Notes: generated by a model not told the origin, from the letters alone. Counted from the first letter of the stretch, positions 17,641 through 27,679 are shown. The stretch is 64,000 nucleotides of DNA from Alteromonas abrolhosensis (GCF_001953635.1 NZ_MEJH01000003.1:635197-699196), one strand, 5' to 3'. Made by a program: numbers and translations.

Positions 17641-18177
17641 ATGTCGGTTTCATTTCGCAAATACAGTCGAAGCATTCACTTGTGGCTGTCGCTGGTTATA
17701 TTTATCCCTGTGATCATCGTTATCGCTAGCGGCTTGCTGTTGCAAGTTAAGAAAGAATTCGACTGGATCCAACCTCCCACACAAAAAGCGCAAAACAGCA
17801 GACCTACCCTATCCTTCGACAACGTCTTAAATGCTGTAAGGCAGGTGCCTCAAGCCAACTTAAACGACTGGGATGACATCGACCGTTTAGATGTGCGCCC
17901 CGCCAAAGGCATCATTAAAGTACGCGGAAAGAACCACTGGGAAGTTCAGCTCAATGCACAAACTGGTGACGTGCTTCAGGTAGCTTATCGTCGGACAGAC
18001 ACCATCGAAGCCATTCATGACGGCAGTTGGTTCTTCGACGGTGCCAAATTATGGCTGTTTTTACCCGCTGCTATCTTACTCTTCGTACTTTGGGTGACGG
18101 GTATTGTTATGTTGATCACCACACTAAAAAGCAAGTACCGAAAGAATAAATACCAACAGTCCTTTCGCAACTCATAA
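17641..18177 (+). CDS. PepSY-type membrane protein
   Basis: A 178-residue protein with two membrane helices (about residues 12-34 and 138-162) around a periplasmic PepSY-like domain (LSFDNVLNAVRQVPQ..DRLDVRPAKGIIKVRGKNHWEVQLNAQTGDVLQV). The N-terminal RSIHLWLSLVIFIPVIIVIASGLLLQVKKEFDW resembles the first helix of PepSY-TM proteins, and IHDGSWF with its His may be a haem or metal contact. Such proteins are often neighbours of TonB-dependent receptors and are thought to help reduce or release iron. It ends by overlapping the 3' end of the convergent receptor gene by 6 bases. Confidence 0.72.
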   Translation: MSVSFRKYSRSIHLWLSLVIFIPVIIVIASGLLLQVKKEFDWIQPPTQKAQNSRPTLSFDNVLNAVRQVPQANLNDWDDIDRLDVRPAKGIIKVRGKNHWEVQLNAQTGDVLQVAYRRTDTIEAIHDGSWFFDGAKLWLFLPAAILLFVLWVTGIVMLITTLKSKYRKNKYQQSFRNS

Positions 18178-20286
18178 CAAGTAAGTTAGTGCCAGCTGCA
18201 CACTTTCACCTTGTGCGAACGCCGCTTTGTCATCGGCACTCGAGTAATAGTGTTGATTAGTAAGATTGCTCCAACTTGCTTGAAGCTGAATTCGCTCATT
18301 CATCTGCCACTCGGCGCCAATATCCAGTGTAAATACTTCGTGAAGACTACGCTCTCCATCGGCGATATCTGTCTTACCTGCACGATACGCGATAACCGTA
18401 AAAAAGCGTGTAGCCTGCCAATTCACACCTACATCTAACCGCTGATTATTTGCAGGAATATCTGCGATGGTATTACCGAGGTTGTCTTCACCTTTAATCC
18501 ACATGCCGCTTAGGCGGGCATCCAGAGGATGAGTAACTGATTGCCAACGAAGCTGATAGCTCACTCCCTCAATGGTTGCGCTGTCTAAATTTGCATATTG
18601 CAGTACATCTTCGGCAATCGTTGTGCGCTCAATATAATTATCAATTTGCTGATGAAAGATTTCTATGGAGCCCTGCAGTTCCTCACCGCTGTAATTTAGA
18701 CTCACTTGGGTATCAAGGGCTTGTTCCGTCTTAAGTCTTACACTGCCTAGCACCGTACCACGCGGAGTTTCGCCAGCAAAAAAGCGCTCGGTTAAAGACG
18801 GATTTCGAAACGCACTGGAAACATAAACGCTCGCCGACCAATGCGGCGAGAGCAGGTAATTCGCTCCCGCGTAACCACTTAGATTAGTGTTTGACTGGCT
18901 GTTTTTAACCGTCGCATTATCAGACTGACGCTGCCAATCCCCCCTTGTACCCAGCGCAAGTGACAAGCGCTGCCACTGACGTGAAATATCAATAACCACT
19001 GCGGTATTTAATTCGCTGGCATCAAGGGTGCGCACTTCATACGCGAGTTCAGGCGACACTGATTGTGACGGAAGGCTCTTCGGTATAGAGTCTGGCATCA
19101 CTCCAATTGTTGGGTTTAAGGCAAATTCTCGTTCATCTGCCACAACGCCTTCACGCCCTGAAACTTGAATTTGCCAATTCAGATCCCAGTTTTGCCACTG
19201 AGTATCGGTGGTTACATTGAAGCCATAATCAAAAGCCTTGTTTTTACTTTCGTTGATGCGGCTTTCTGGCCGTAATACAGAGGTATCAAGACTTGACTGA
19301 TGCCACCACACATCTCCAGCAAATAGATTGTGGGCGAAAGTTACTTTACCAAGCCAATGGGTATTATTTGGGTAGGTACTCACTCTTTTATCTGGAAAAT
19401 CACTGCTCGACTTGCCAATGTCTACATTGTCAGAATAAAGCGTCCAGACTTCTTTTATTACGCCCTCTTCAGGCCTGTGTCTCACAAATAGCCCTGTTTG
19501 CTCAAACTGATCATATAGCGGGTTTCCGGCGGCATCGTTTCCGTTATTCGCGTTTCTATATGAAATACTCCAGTCAGTCCCACTCTCTTCAAATAGAGTG
19601 CCGTTATTGTCTAAGCGGCTTGTAGTGCCAGCATAGCTCAAGGCTTTCATTTGCTGATTGCTACTGTAGCCCACGCTTAAGTATGGGGTTGGCGTCTCAG
19701 TAAGGTGCATGTTCACCGCACCTCCAATTGCCCCTGAACCGAGGTAAGTCGAAGCGGCTCCCGGCAGCACCGAAGCTGTCGATATAAAATCAGGCGGAAT
19801 AAAACCTATGCTAGAGCCTGCCCGCCTGTCGCTGACAATCGGTACGCCGTCGAGAAGTGTTTGAATTCGCCACCGCGAATACCCTCGGATATTGATACTT
19901 TGAATCTGTCCACCCTGTCCATTAAGCGACACAGATGGAGATTGAAGCAGCACGTCATTGCTATGCAAGGGAGTAACGAGACGGCTTTTATCAAACGCAT
20001 ATTGAGTAAAAATGCGCGAAAGGGTCTCATCGTAATAGGGCCTGGCAGCCGTTACCGTGTAGCGCTCGACATCTTTATTCGGTGTGTCTTGGGCATAACT
20101 GAAAGGTGATATAGGTGGAAAAAATAATGCTGCAAAGGATGCGGGTAAGCCAGATGATGATTTAAAGGGAGAAAAGCGATTGGAAGCTAATGAAAAAGAA
20201 AACAATGATGGTCTCACTAACCGGTACGCAATTAAGAAAAAGTAAGTACCGATAAAACTTGGCAAAAAAGGAAAACGCGGCAGCAA
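18172..20286 (-). CDS. TonB-dependent outer membrane receptor (start unresolved)
   Basis: A receptor of about 700 residues: plug domain with QIQSINIRGYSRWRIQTLLDGVPI..AGSSIGFIPPDFISTASVLPGAASTYLGSGAIGGAVNM, then a long beta-barrel with ADNYTLS-like aromatic strands and a C-terminal strand ending in an uncharged LTYLL. The ligand cannot be told; the PepSY neighbour suggests iron or another metal complex. The start is odd: there is no ATG in the first 100 codons. The TTG at 20286 lies inside the hairpin that seems to terminate the upstream gene; a GTG at 20217 would give a 43-residue signal region ending FSYA before QDTPNKD. A 5' frameshift or decayed leader is possible. Confidence 0.8.
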   Translation of the reverse strand: MLPRFPFLPSFIGTYFFLIAYRLVRPSLFSFSLASNRFSPFKSSSGLPASFAALFFPPISPFSYAQDTPNKDVERYTVTAARPYYDETLSRIFTQYAFDKSRLVTPLHSNDVLLQSPSVSLNGQGGQIQSINIRGYSRWRIQTLLDGVPIVSDRRAGSSIGFIPPDFISTASVLPGAASTYLGSGAIGGAVNMHLTETPTPYLSVGYSSNQQMKALSYAGTTSRLDNNGTLFEESGTDWSISYRNANNGNDAAGNPLYDQFEQTGLFVRHRPEEGVIKEVWTLYSDNVDIGKSSSDFPDKRVSTYPNNTHWLGKVTFAHNLFAGDVWWHQSSLDTSVLRPESRINESKNKAFDYGFNVTTDTQWQNWDLNWQIQVSGREGVVADEREFALNPTIGVMPDSIPKSLPSQSVSPELAYEVRTLDASELNTAVVIDISRQWQRLSLALGTRGDWQRQSDNATVKNSQSNTNLSGYAGANYLLSPHWSASVYVSSAFRNPSLTERFFAGETPRGTVLGSVRLKTEQALDTQVSLNYSGEELQGSIEIFHQQIDNYIERTTIAEDVLQYANLDSATIEGVSYQLRWQSVTHPLDARLSGMWIKGEDNLGNTIADIPANNQRLDVGVNWQATRFFTVIAYRAGKTDIADGERSLHEVFTLDIGAEWQMNERIQLQASWSNLTNQHYYSSADDKAAFAQGESVQLALTYLL

Positions 20287-20300
20287 GTCTACTGCCGCGT
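20264..20300 (-). terminator. Intrinsic terminator of the BNR-repeat protein gene
   Basis: Read on the minus strand: 9-bp stem ACGCGGCAG and CTGCCGCGT (20300-20292 and 20283-20275), 8-base loop, then TTTTCCTTTTTT. It lies 25 bases after the BNR gene stop and covers the earliest possible start of the receptor gene. Confidence 0.75.
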
Positions 20301-20324
20301 ACTAACAAGCAAATTGCTACGTCG

Positions 20325-23300
20325 CTATTTAGCGATTACAGGTAGCCCTGTAGTCCAAGGACCACCAGCATCAACCACAGCTTGTTGCAATGATGGTACA
20401 GTGCGCTGTTGTAAGGCACCTATTCGAGTTACTACCTCATTCAACCCTTCGTTAGCATAACTAAGCTGGTCTTTATGCTGCTGAGTTGGGCCGTAAGACG
20501 AACCCAATGCAGAACGAGCATAGCCTAAACGGCTTAACACATTGGCAGGCTTAATTCCCATTTTGTCACGAGACGATAGACCAAATAGAATTTTGTTCAC
20601 GCCATTGATTTCATCTTGAATAGCAGCATATTGCGCTTCCAGATTTTTCACATCACTAGGCGTGCGGTCAATTGCCGTGCGTAGTAGCTCCATGGTCTCT
20701 TTCAACTGTTTAAGCACTGTTGTCGATGACATGGCGCGCTTCTGTGCGTCGGTCACCGCGTTTCCATATGCTTCAATTTCAGCAGGTGTTGCTCCTTTAA
20801 GCGCACCTTGATAGATAGGCTCCAACACAAACTGAGCAGGCTCGGATAATGCCGTTACCGTAGCACCTTCACGCTTAAATAATGTCGCGGTATAGCTACC
20901 TGGTAATGCCATTAGGCCATCGTTATCGCTGTCTTTGTCGGTAAGCGGAATAGTTAGTGAGTATTTCATGTCCCACGTAATTCGGTGTAAGCCTTTCTTC
21001 GTGCTACCTTCAACACGCTTAACCAAATCGCCATCGCTGTCACGAACTTCCACGTATACTGCTGGTGCAGCTTCTTGATTTTCCGCTTCTACCGCTTCCC
21101 AACTCGGATACTTAGGGTACTTCTTGTCTTCGATTAACTTCTTCTCTGCTTCCTGACGCTTTTCTTTTGACGTAAGCAAGCTGTCTTTAAGGTAATAGGT
21201 AAACGTGGCACCGTGTTCCGGATTCTCGGCTACAAAGCGATCGTCACCGTCAGAATCTGTGTGATTATCATCTAGCTGGAACCACTTTACTGGGCGGCTT
21301 GGCGCAAACAAGATCGCGTCTTGTTGCATCGACTTCTTGGTTAATGAGCGCAGTGGCGCATAGTCATCAAGGATGTAAATCCCACGACCAAACGTACCAG
21401 CGACTAAATCATTCTCACGGCGCTGAATTTTCACGTCGCGCGTCGAGATAGTTGGCATTCCACCGTCTAACTCTACCCAGTCTTTGCCACCATCTATCGA
21501 GAAAAACACACCGAACTCAGTACCGATAAACAATAAGTCTTTGTTTACGTGGTCCTGCACGATACGCCATACAAGATGCTTTTCAGGTAAGTCATCGGCC
21601 AATGAAGTCCAACTTTTTCCTAAGTTAGTCGACTTGATTAAGTAAGGCTTATAGTCACCGTATTTATGATTATCAAGCGCTACGTATACAGTATTGGAGT
21701 CGAATAAGTCAGCGCGAATATCGTTAACGTAAGAATTAGCTGGAATACCTTTAATATCGTCTAGCTCAATCTTTTTCCAAGATTTACCACCGTTGGTGGT
21801 CACCTGAATAATACCGTCATCGGTACCCGCCCATAGAATGTTCTCATCTACCGGGCTTTCAGCAAAATTGGCAATCGTATGAAACTCTGTCATGGCGTAC
21901 AGGTCCCAACCTGCTTCCACTGACCACGTGCGCCCCATTAGTGGCGAGTGCATGCGATTACCGTTTTTAGTCAGATCGCCCGACACTGCCGTCCAGCTAT
22001 CACCGCGATCATCGCTTCGCCAAACCCGCTGAGAGGCAAAATAAATACGCGCCGGGTCGTGTGCCGACACATTAATTGGCGCGTCCCAGTTGTATCGTTC
22101 TGCCGGGTCTCCTGGCAGTGGCTGCGGCTTAATATACACCCCTTCTCGGGTAGTCGTATCAACACGCACCAAATTTCCTTGCTGCCACTGCGAATACATA
22201 ATGTCAGGGTTACCAGGCTCTACCGCAGGGCCGTGTCCATCACCGCCCAAGGTTAAGAACCAATCTTTGTTCTTTATCCCTTCTTCACGCATGGTGCGCG
22301 AAGGGCCACCTTGAGTAGAGTTATCCTGTGCGCCAGCGTAAATTTTGTAAAACGGTTTAGAGTCGTCTGGCGCCACTTTATAGAACTGCGTGAGTGGTAA
22401 GTTGGCCATAAAGCGCCAGTTTGCCATTCTGTCGTGAGACATATAGATACCGCCGTCAGACCCCATTAACACGAAATCTGGATCGGTAGGATGAAACGCC
22501 ATAGCGTGGTCGTCTACGTGCTTTCGTTTGGTATTGATGGGCGTCCACGTTTTACCACCATCATCCGACACTTTGCTGTAGTTGCTGGCAATATAAACCC
22601 GGTCAAATTGATGTTGGTCTGCGAAAATTTCCTGATAGTAATGTGGTCCTGTTCCGCCACCTACTTCATCTGACATCTTGGTCCAACTAGCGCCTTGGTC
22701 GGCTGAGCGATAGAAACCGCCTCCACGATTGTCTGTTTCAATGGTGGCGTAAATAACGTCTGGGTTCATGGGCGAAATAGCCATGCCAATTTTACCCATG
22801 TTACCTTCCGGTAAACCTGTTTTAAGTTCGGTCCAGGTTTCGCCTCCGTCATTTGAAGTGTGGATACCTGCACCTTCGTTGGTGCCCACATAGGCGCCAA
22901 TTGAACGCTGGCGTGCCCACGTAGCAGCATAAAGTTTATCTGGGTTTCGCGGATCTATAAGTAGCGACGTTACTCCAGTCCACTTGTCAGCAGGCTTAAG
23001 CACTTGATTCCATGTTTCACCACCATCAGTGGTTTTGTATAGACCGCGCTCGCCGCCTCCACTCCACAATGGTCCTTGAGCTGACACCCATACGATATCT
23101 GGATTAGTCGGGTGGATAATAATGTCTGAAACGTGCTCTGACTTCGACAGCCCCATGTTCTTCCACGTTTGCCCGCCGTCTAACGATTTGTATACACCAT
23201 CGCCGAAGCTGATGTGTCGACCGCCGTTGTTTTCGCCGGTTCCCACCCAGATGATGTTTGAGTTACTTGGCGCAATCGTTACATCACCGATAGAGTAAAC

Positions 23301-23579
23301 AGGCTGGTCGTCGAAGATTGGCGTCCAGGTCGTGCCCGCATTGGTGGTTTTCCATACGCCACCTGAGCCAACCGCGGTATACCATGTTGAGGGATTATTC
23401 TGATCGATTGCGATATCAGCGATACGCCCAGACATATATGCAGGCCCAATGTTTCTAAGCTCCATAGCTTTGAACGTTGAACTGGTGAAGACTTCATTTT
23501 TTTCGTTTTTGTCTGCAAAGGCGGGCGTGCACGAAAGTGCAACTGATACAGCAACTGCCGCTTTAAGAAGCTTTTTCAT
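20325..23579 (-). CDS. Large secreted BNR/VPS10-type beta-propeller protein
   Basis: A 1084-residue exported protein; the signal peptide ends at AFA (about residue 22). Residues 30-720 hold many BNR (Asp-box) repeats of the form S-x-D-x-G-x-T-W: TTNAGTTW, SLDGGQTW, TTDGGETW, SNDGGETW, SADQGASW, SDDGGKTW, SDDRGDSW, TTNGGKSW, SIDGGKDW. This pattern makes two beta-propellers of the sortilin/VPS10 or sialidase-like kind. The C-terminal 300 residues carry a beta-domain (AAPAVYVEVRDSDGDLVKRV) and helices. Similar proteins of Bacteroidetes and Alteromonadales are called glycosyl hydrolase or xyloglucanase-like without proof; I see no catalytic residues to confirm that. It lies upstream of the receptor gene on the same strand. 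Confidence 0.8.
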   Translation of the reverse strand: MKKLLKAAVAVSVALSCTPAFADKNEKNEVFTSSTFKAMELRNIGPAYMSGRIADIAIDQNNPSTWYTAVGSGGVWKTTNAGTTWTPIFDDQPVYSIGDVTIAPSNSNIIWVGTGENNGGRHISFGDGVYKSLDGGQTWKNMGLSKSEHVSDIIIHPTNPDIVWVSAQGPLWSGGGERGLYKTTDGGETWNQVLKPADKWTGVTSLLIDPRNPDKLYAATWARQRSIGAYVGTNEGAGIHTSNDGGETWTELKTGLPEGNMGKIGMAISPMNPDVIYATIETDNRGGGFYRSADQGASWTKMSDEVGGGTGPHYYQEIFADQHQFDRVYIASNYSKVSDDGGKTWTPINTKRKHVDDHAMAFHPTDPDFVLMGSDGGIYMSHDRMANWRFMANLPLTQFYKVAPDDSKPFYKIYAGAQDNSTQGGPSRTMREEGIKNKDWFLTLGGDGHGPAVEPGNPDIMYSQWQQGNLVRVDTTTREGVYIKPQPLPGDPAERYNWDAPINVSAHDPARIYFASQRVWRSDDRGDSWTAVSGDLTKNGNRMHSPLMGRTWSVEAGWDLYAMTEFHTIANFAESPVDENILWAGTDDGIIQVTTNGGKSWKKIELDDIKGIPANSYVNDIRADLFDSNTVYVALDNHKYGDYKPYLIKSTNLGKSWTSLADDLPEKHLVWRIVQDHVNKDLLFIGTEFGVFFSIDGGKDWVELDGGMPTISTRDVKIQRRENDLVAGTFGRGIYILDDYAPLRSLTKKSMQQDAILFAPSRPVKWFQLDDNHTDSDGDDRFVAENPEHGATFTYYLKDSLLTSKEKRQEAEKKLIEDKKYPKYPSWEAVEAENQEAAPAVYVEVRDSDGDLVKRVEGSTKKGLHRITWDMKYSLTIPLTDKDSDNDGLMALPGSYTATLFKREGATVTALSEPAQFVLEPIYQGALKGATPAEIEAYGNAVTDAQKRAMSSTTVLKQLKETMELLRTAIDRTPSDVKNLEAQYAAIQDEINGVNKILFGLSSRDKMGIKPANVLSRLGYARSALGSSYGPTQQHKDQLSYANEGLNEVVTRIGALQQRTVPSLQQAVVDAGGPWTTGLPVIAK

Positions 23580-23746
23580 TATTGTTATCCAGTGTGTTTT
23601 TATAGAGGCTCAAGCCCCTTTATGAATTTGTAGCATTACCACTTTATAGCATTACTAACAAATGCTTAAAGTTACAATGTAGCACACGACCAACGACCCA
23701 TTACAAAAGTTGAAAACGAAAATCTTGTTCCTCAGTGTGCGTAGTT

Positions 23747-24634
23747 CTAAAAAGTAACAATTTCGTCATTGATAAGGTGACCAACAACCGGACTCTGCTC
23801 GGCATCCACAAAAGCGCTGTCGATAGCATCAAAACGCGCCGTGGTAACCTTGCGATAATTAGGGTGAGTATAAATATAGGTTTGCTTGGCCTTTAGCGCT
23901 TCTACCACACGCTCCGCGAGTACTGTTGCAGCAATACCCGACTCTACTGCCTTAGTGGCTGCTTGAGCTCCTGCTTTAAGCTTTTCTTTATCAATGCGTT
24001 TTTCAGCTGCTACTGCGTATTTTTGCTGCCTATTTCTATACGACTCGTGAATGCGGGTTTTCACGAATGCTGGACACAATACAGAAGTATGGATTCCAAA
24101 AGGTTTCAGTTCTGATACCCAGCTTTCTGTCATAGAGACAACCGCAGCCTTTGACGCGCAGTAGGCCGCCGCATATGGCATGCCCATCATTCCTGCCATC
24201 GACGCCACGTTTAGCACCCAGCCTCCTTCGCCGTGCTCTTTAATAGCTGGCACGCATGCTTGTGCGCCATAGAGTACGCCCATAACGTTGACGTCCATTA
24301 CCCAGCGCCAGGTCTCATGCTCCGAATCTTCAACTTTCCCCGGCGTACCGCCAACACCAGCGTTATTGATGACCATATGTACCTTGCCAAACTTCTCTTT
24401 GGCGTTAGCTACAATATCTTCCCATTGAGCGTAATCGGTAACATCAAGGGTGCAAGTCAATACATCGAAACCTTTCTCACGTAAGTCGTTACCCGATTCG
24501 GTTAATGCAGCATTATCAATATCGCCCATGACGATATTCATACCCTGCCTAGCCAATTCCTCTGCCAGCGCTAATCCTATACCGCCAGCGGCGCCGGAAA
24601 TAATAGCGGTCTTACCTGTAAACTCGTTAGACAT
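23747..24634 (-). CDS. SDR-family oxidoreductase
   Basis: A 295-residue short-chain dehydrogenase/reductase. The cofactor loop is SGAAGGIGLALAEEL (glycines 14-20), D39 after the second strand (GDID) favours NAD(H), NNAGVGG (90-96) stabilises the Rossmann fold, and the catalytic set is S145 and Y158-x3-K162 (AYCASK). The C-terminal 60 residues after ESWVSELKPFGIHTSVLCPAFVKT vary with substrate and do not identify it. A CAGGAGAG ribosome site precedes the ATG. It is transcribed alone; a terminator separates it from the other SDR gene upstream. Confidence 0.88.
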   Translation of the reverse strand: MSNEFTGKTAIISGAAGGIGLALAEELARQGMNIVMGDIDNAALTESGNDLREKGFDVLTCTLDVTDYAQWEDIVANAKEKFGKVHMVINNAGVGGTPGKVEDSEHETWRWVMDVNVMGVLYGAQACVPAIKEHGEGGWVLNVASMAGMMGMPYAAAYCASKAAVVSMTESWVSELKPFGIHTSVLCPAFVKTRIHESYRNRQQKYAVAAEKRIDKEKLKAGAQAATKAVESGIAATVLAERVVEALKAKQTYIYTHPNYRKVTTARFDAIDSAFVDAEQSPVVGHLINDEIVTF

Positions 24635-24834
24635 CTTACTCTCCTGTTATCGTTCTTGCGCCGCGAGCCCTTTGGGAAAGCCATTTCAAAGAGGAATTAG
24701 AAATCGACTATCTCACTCAGCTAGCGCTTATTGACAGCCTAGATTAGGGGTAACAGGATGGGGAAAATACTTTATTTGGCTAATCTGAATAGCTTCATGA
24801 AATTAATAAGTCAGGTTAAACGTAAAGGCGCAAA

Positions 24835-24865
24835 TAAAAAAGGGCAGTGACTAACCCTGCCCTTT
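24835..24865 (-). terminator. Intrinsic terminator after the PfpI-SDR operon
   Basis: On the minus strand a 9-bp stem AAAGGGCAG/CTGCCCTTT (24865-24857 and 24847-24839) is followed by TTTTTATTTG. It lies 38 bases past the stop of the 230-residue SDR gene. Confidence 0.8.
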
Positions 24866-24902
24866 GCTTGAATAGACTATCTCTTGCCCGTGTTTAGTTC
24901 GT

Positions 24903-25595
24903 TTACTTCGCCGGCATAACATAAACCTCGCGAACGCAGGCTGACTCTTCTGCGCTTAGGGCAAACAATACCGATTTTGCGATATCCGCTGGCTGAAGCT
25001 TATCTTCCTTAGGTTCATCGAAAAATGGCGTATTCACCATACCAGGACAGATAGTGGTACAGCGGCCGCCCCACTCGCGCATTTCTTCTGCGAGGTTCTG
25101 ACCGAAACCATAAGCAAACCACTTACTTGCCCCATATACAGAGCCTTTGAGAGCTATTCGACCGGCGACCGAAGACGTAATGATGAAGTGGCCTTGCGTA
25201 TCGCGCAGGTACGGCAATCCGGCTTTTGCGGTATAAAGCAGTCCATTTACGTTTGCGCCCAGCATGCCATCCCAGTCATCTACGTCCCCCTTTTCAATGC
25301 CGGCGGCTTTCGCGCCGCGCCCTGCGTTGGCGAAAATGCCGTCAATACGACCGAAATATTCGCTTACCTGTTTAAACGCCTTATCTAACTCATTAAAGTC
25401 GCTTACGTCAGCTTTGACAGCAAATGCATTATCATTGCCAAGCTCTTCAACCAAGGCACGCAGTTTGTCCTCACTTCTCGCTAAGAGGGCAACGTTAAAA
25501 CCGTTATTTACCAGTTGCTTTGCCGTTTCTTCGCCAATGCCGCTGGAAGCCCCCGTTATCGCGATAACCTTTTTATCTGTAGCTGAGGTGGACAT
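24903..25595 (-). CDS. SDR-family oxidoreductase (YdfG-like short form)
   Basis: A 230-residue short-chain dehydrogenase. The cofactor loop is TGASSGIGEETA (14-21), with R40 after strand two (LLARSEDKL), which favours NADPH. FANAGRG and the catalytic S141/S142 with Y154-x3-K158 (YGASK) complete the site. The length and clan resemble NADPH-dependent 3-hydroxy acid dehydrogenases such as YdfG, but the substrate cannot be read from sequence. A strong AAGGAGG ribosome site precedes the ATG. It starts 14 bases after the PfpI-like gene, so the two form an operon. Confidence 0.87.
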   Translation of the reverse strand: MSTSATDKKVIAITGASSGIGEETAKQLVNNGFNVALLARSEDKLRALVEELGNDNAFAVKADVSDFNELDKAFKQVSEYFGRIDGIFANAGRGAKAAGIEKGDVDDWDGMLGANVNGLLYTAKAGLPYLRDTQGHFIITSSVAGRIALKGSVYGASKWFAYGFGQNLAEEMREWGGRCTTICPGMVNTPFFDEPKEDKLQPADIAKSVLFALSAEESACVREVYVMPAK

Positions 25596-25609
25596 ACACT
25601 TCCTCCTTT

Positions 25610-26164
25610 TTACTGGGCGACCAATTCACTAATTTTGCTTACGAAAGCTGGAATATCATCTGGGTTTCTACTAGTGACTAGTTTTGAGTGGGTCACCACT
25701 TCTTCATCAACCCAGGTCGCACCAGCATTTTTGAGATCTGTTTGGATACTAGGAAACGAAGTGAGTGTTGCACCTTTCGCTAACCCAGACTCCACCAGCA
25801 ACCATGGACCATGACAGATAGCACCTATAGCTTTAATACTTGCCGCGCTGTTTGCACTTTTGATGAAGGCAATAGCATCTTCATTGGTACGCAACACATC
25901 GGGATTGATTTGACCGCCGGGTAGCACAAGGGCATCGTAATCTTCAGGGTTTACAGACGTAACTTGTTTATCAACGTTAATTTCTTTTCCCCAGTTGTCT
26001 TCGTCCCATGCTTTGATCGTGGACTGATCATCAATAGATAGCACATCAACTTCAGCACCTTGCTCAATAAACTTGTCTCTTGGTTGAATCAACTCGCTTT
26101 GCTCAAAACCATTGGTTGCCAAAATAGCGATTTTTTTGCCTTTAAGGTTTTGGGTGTTGCTCAT
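25610..26164 (-). CDS. DJ-1/PfpI-family protein
   Basis: A 184-residue single-domain class I glutamine-amidotransferase-like protein. The nucleophile elbow AICHGPWLL places the catalytic Cys at 117 with His 118; E21 in NGFEQSEL is the acid that tunes this Cys, as in the PfpI/YhbO branch (stress chaperone, deglycase or protease, role disputed). The frame is open to 26245, but the ATG at 26164 has an excellent AGAAGGAGAG ribosome site and starts the conserved domain, so it is preferred. First gene of a two-gene operon with the SDR gene. Confidence 0.87.
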   Translation of the reverse strand: MSNTQNLKGKKIAILATNGFEQSELIQPRDKFIEQGAEVDVLSIDDQSTIKAWDEDNWGKEINVDKQVTSVNPEDYDALVLPGGQINPDVLRTNEDAIAFIKSANSAASIKAIGAICHGPWLLVESGLAKGATLTSFPSIQTDLKNAGATWVDEEVVTHSKLVTSRNPDDIPAFVSKISELVAQ

Positions 26165-26563
26165 AGTGTTCTCTCCTTCTGAAAGACGAAATGTAAAGCT
26201 AGTAAAAACAGGGGTCGCCACACGACAGGAATAACTGTCCGCCAACCACCTTTAGCAAATCACATCAGGTGAACGCGTTAGTTTGTGCATGGCATAACCT
26301 AGCTCTTACTATCTAGCGACGATGCTGTTGAAGGTGCAAATTACAAACCATCCAAACCAAGAAACGCAAGCCATTGATTCAATTGCAATAAATGAAACAC
26401 CAACAATTTCACCACCATTGATAGCCACGCACATATTCATATTTTGTGAACGATTTACAGAGCTTGTTTCTCGCTTCTTTTTTTAAGGTGATGTAAGCCG
26501 ACAGCGAAATTTTCATGTATCAAGCTTTAAGAGTTTTATTGTTTAGGCAAGGCATGAGGACAC
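26165..26563. other. Divergent intergenic region, no element recognised
   Basis: This 399-base stretch separates the divergent PfpI-like and YihY-family genes and must carry their promoters. It is AT-rich from 26380 on, with a T-run at 26475-26485. I see no open frame, long inverted repeat or known operator. Confidence 0.5.
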
Positions 26564-27517
26564 ATGAGCAAGGAACGTTTTAACCACGCTAAATCTGCAT
26601 TTGAGCTTTCTTTGAAAAGTTGGTGGAGTATTACAAAGCGCATTTTCACTAGCCTGCAAAAAGACAACATTCCTCTTATCTCCGCTGGCGTTGCCTTTTA
26701 CTGCTTGCTGGCTATCTTCCCCTTACTAGGGGCAACCATTGCCTTGTATGGCCTTGTTGTATCACCCGACGAACTACAAAGTCATATGGCGTTGCTGGTA
26801 AATGTAGTACCAAATGACAGTCGCTACATCATTGAAGAACAGCTTAAAAATTTAACCGAGAAGTCGGATACTGCATTAGGCTGGAGTTTTTTATTTACTC
26901 TGCTCTTATCACTGTGGAGCAGCAGCAAAGGCGCTAACGCCCTGATAAAAGCATGCAACATTACCTATAGCGAGGCGGAAGGAAGAGGCTTTTTCAAAGG
27001 TATCCTGGCACGCATCACCTGCACCATATTTATGATCCTTACTGTAATTGTGTCCCTTGCCTGCATCACTATTTTACCCGAAGCAATAAGCTGGATGACG
27101 TCAAATGCCCTTAGTACCGAGCAAGCCATGTGGGTGACTTGGCCGGTGATGCTGGCCCTATTTAATATTGCGCTCTCTGCCTTATATCGTTATGCGCCTC
27201 ACCGAAGAGAAGCCCAGTGGCGCTGGGTGACGCCGGGTTCAGTTTTTGCCACGTTATTATGGGTAGTAGCCTCGTATGGCTTTTCGATATACCTCAATGA
27301 ATTTGGAAGTTACAACAAAACCTACGGCTCCGTTGGGGGAATTATTATCTTGCTCATGTGGTTGTATTTAACCGCGTATATCATTCTAATCGGTGCAGAG
27401 GTGAACTCGTCGATAGAGCTCCAAACTACTGCAGACAGTACGGTGGGTGAAGACAGACCCATGGGCGAAAGAAATGCATTTGTGGCAGATCATACACCGG
27501 ATGATTTAAGGCACTAA
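26564..27517 (+). CDS. YihY/BrkB-family inner membrane protein
   Basis: A 317-residue protein with about six membrane helices (for example residues 42-65, 105-122, 145-170, 190-212, 222-245, 252-278). ISAGVAFYCLLAIFPLLGATIALYGL near the N terminus and YGSVGGIIILLMWLYLTAYIILIGAEVNS near the C terminus are the family's two conserved blocks. The family was once called ribonuclease BN in error; it is a membrane protein of unknown transport or envelope role. A TGAGGA ribosome site precedes the ATG. It stands alone. Confidence 0.87.
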   Translation: MSKERFNHAKSAFELSLKSWWSITKRIFTSLQKDNIPLISAGVAFYCLLAIFPLLGATIALYGLVVSPDELQSHMALLVNVVPNDSRYIIEEQLKNLTEKSDTALGWSFLFTLLLSLWSSSKGANALIKACNITYSEAEGRGFFKGILARITCTIFMILTVIVSLACITILPEAISWMTSNALSTEQAMWVTWPVMLALFNIALSALYRYAPHRREAQWRWVTPGSVFATLLWVVASYGFSIYLNEFGSYNKTYGSVGGIIILLMWLYLTAYIILIGAEVNSSIELQTTADSTVGEDRPMGERNAFVADHTPDDLRH

Positions 27518-27679
27518 TGCTTAAACTATCTGAGGCGCATGCACTATCTAGCAGCGCCTTCCTCACCATCAATTTTTAGCATCTTTACGAGCATTTCTTT
27601 TCATTTTACCTATATCAAAATTTGCCTCATATTCGCGCCGCGAAATTATCTTCTCTTTCCTCTGATGTAAGGCATTACC

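Noticed and set aside
20325..23579. Confirmed glycoside hydrolase
   Set aside because: Only BNR/Asp-box propeller repeats are visible; no catalytic residues of a known GH family were found.
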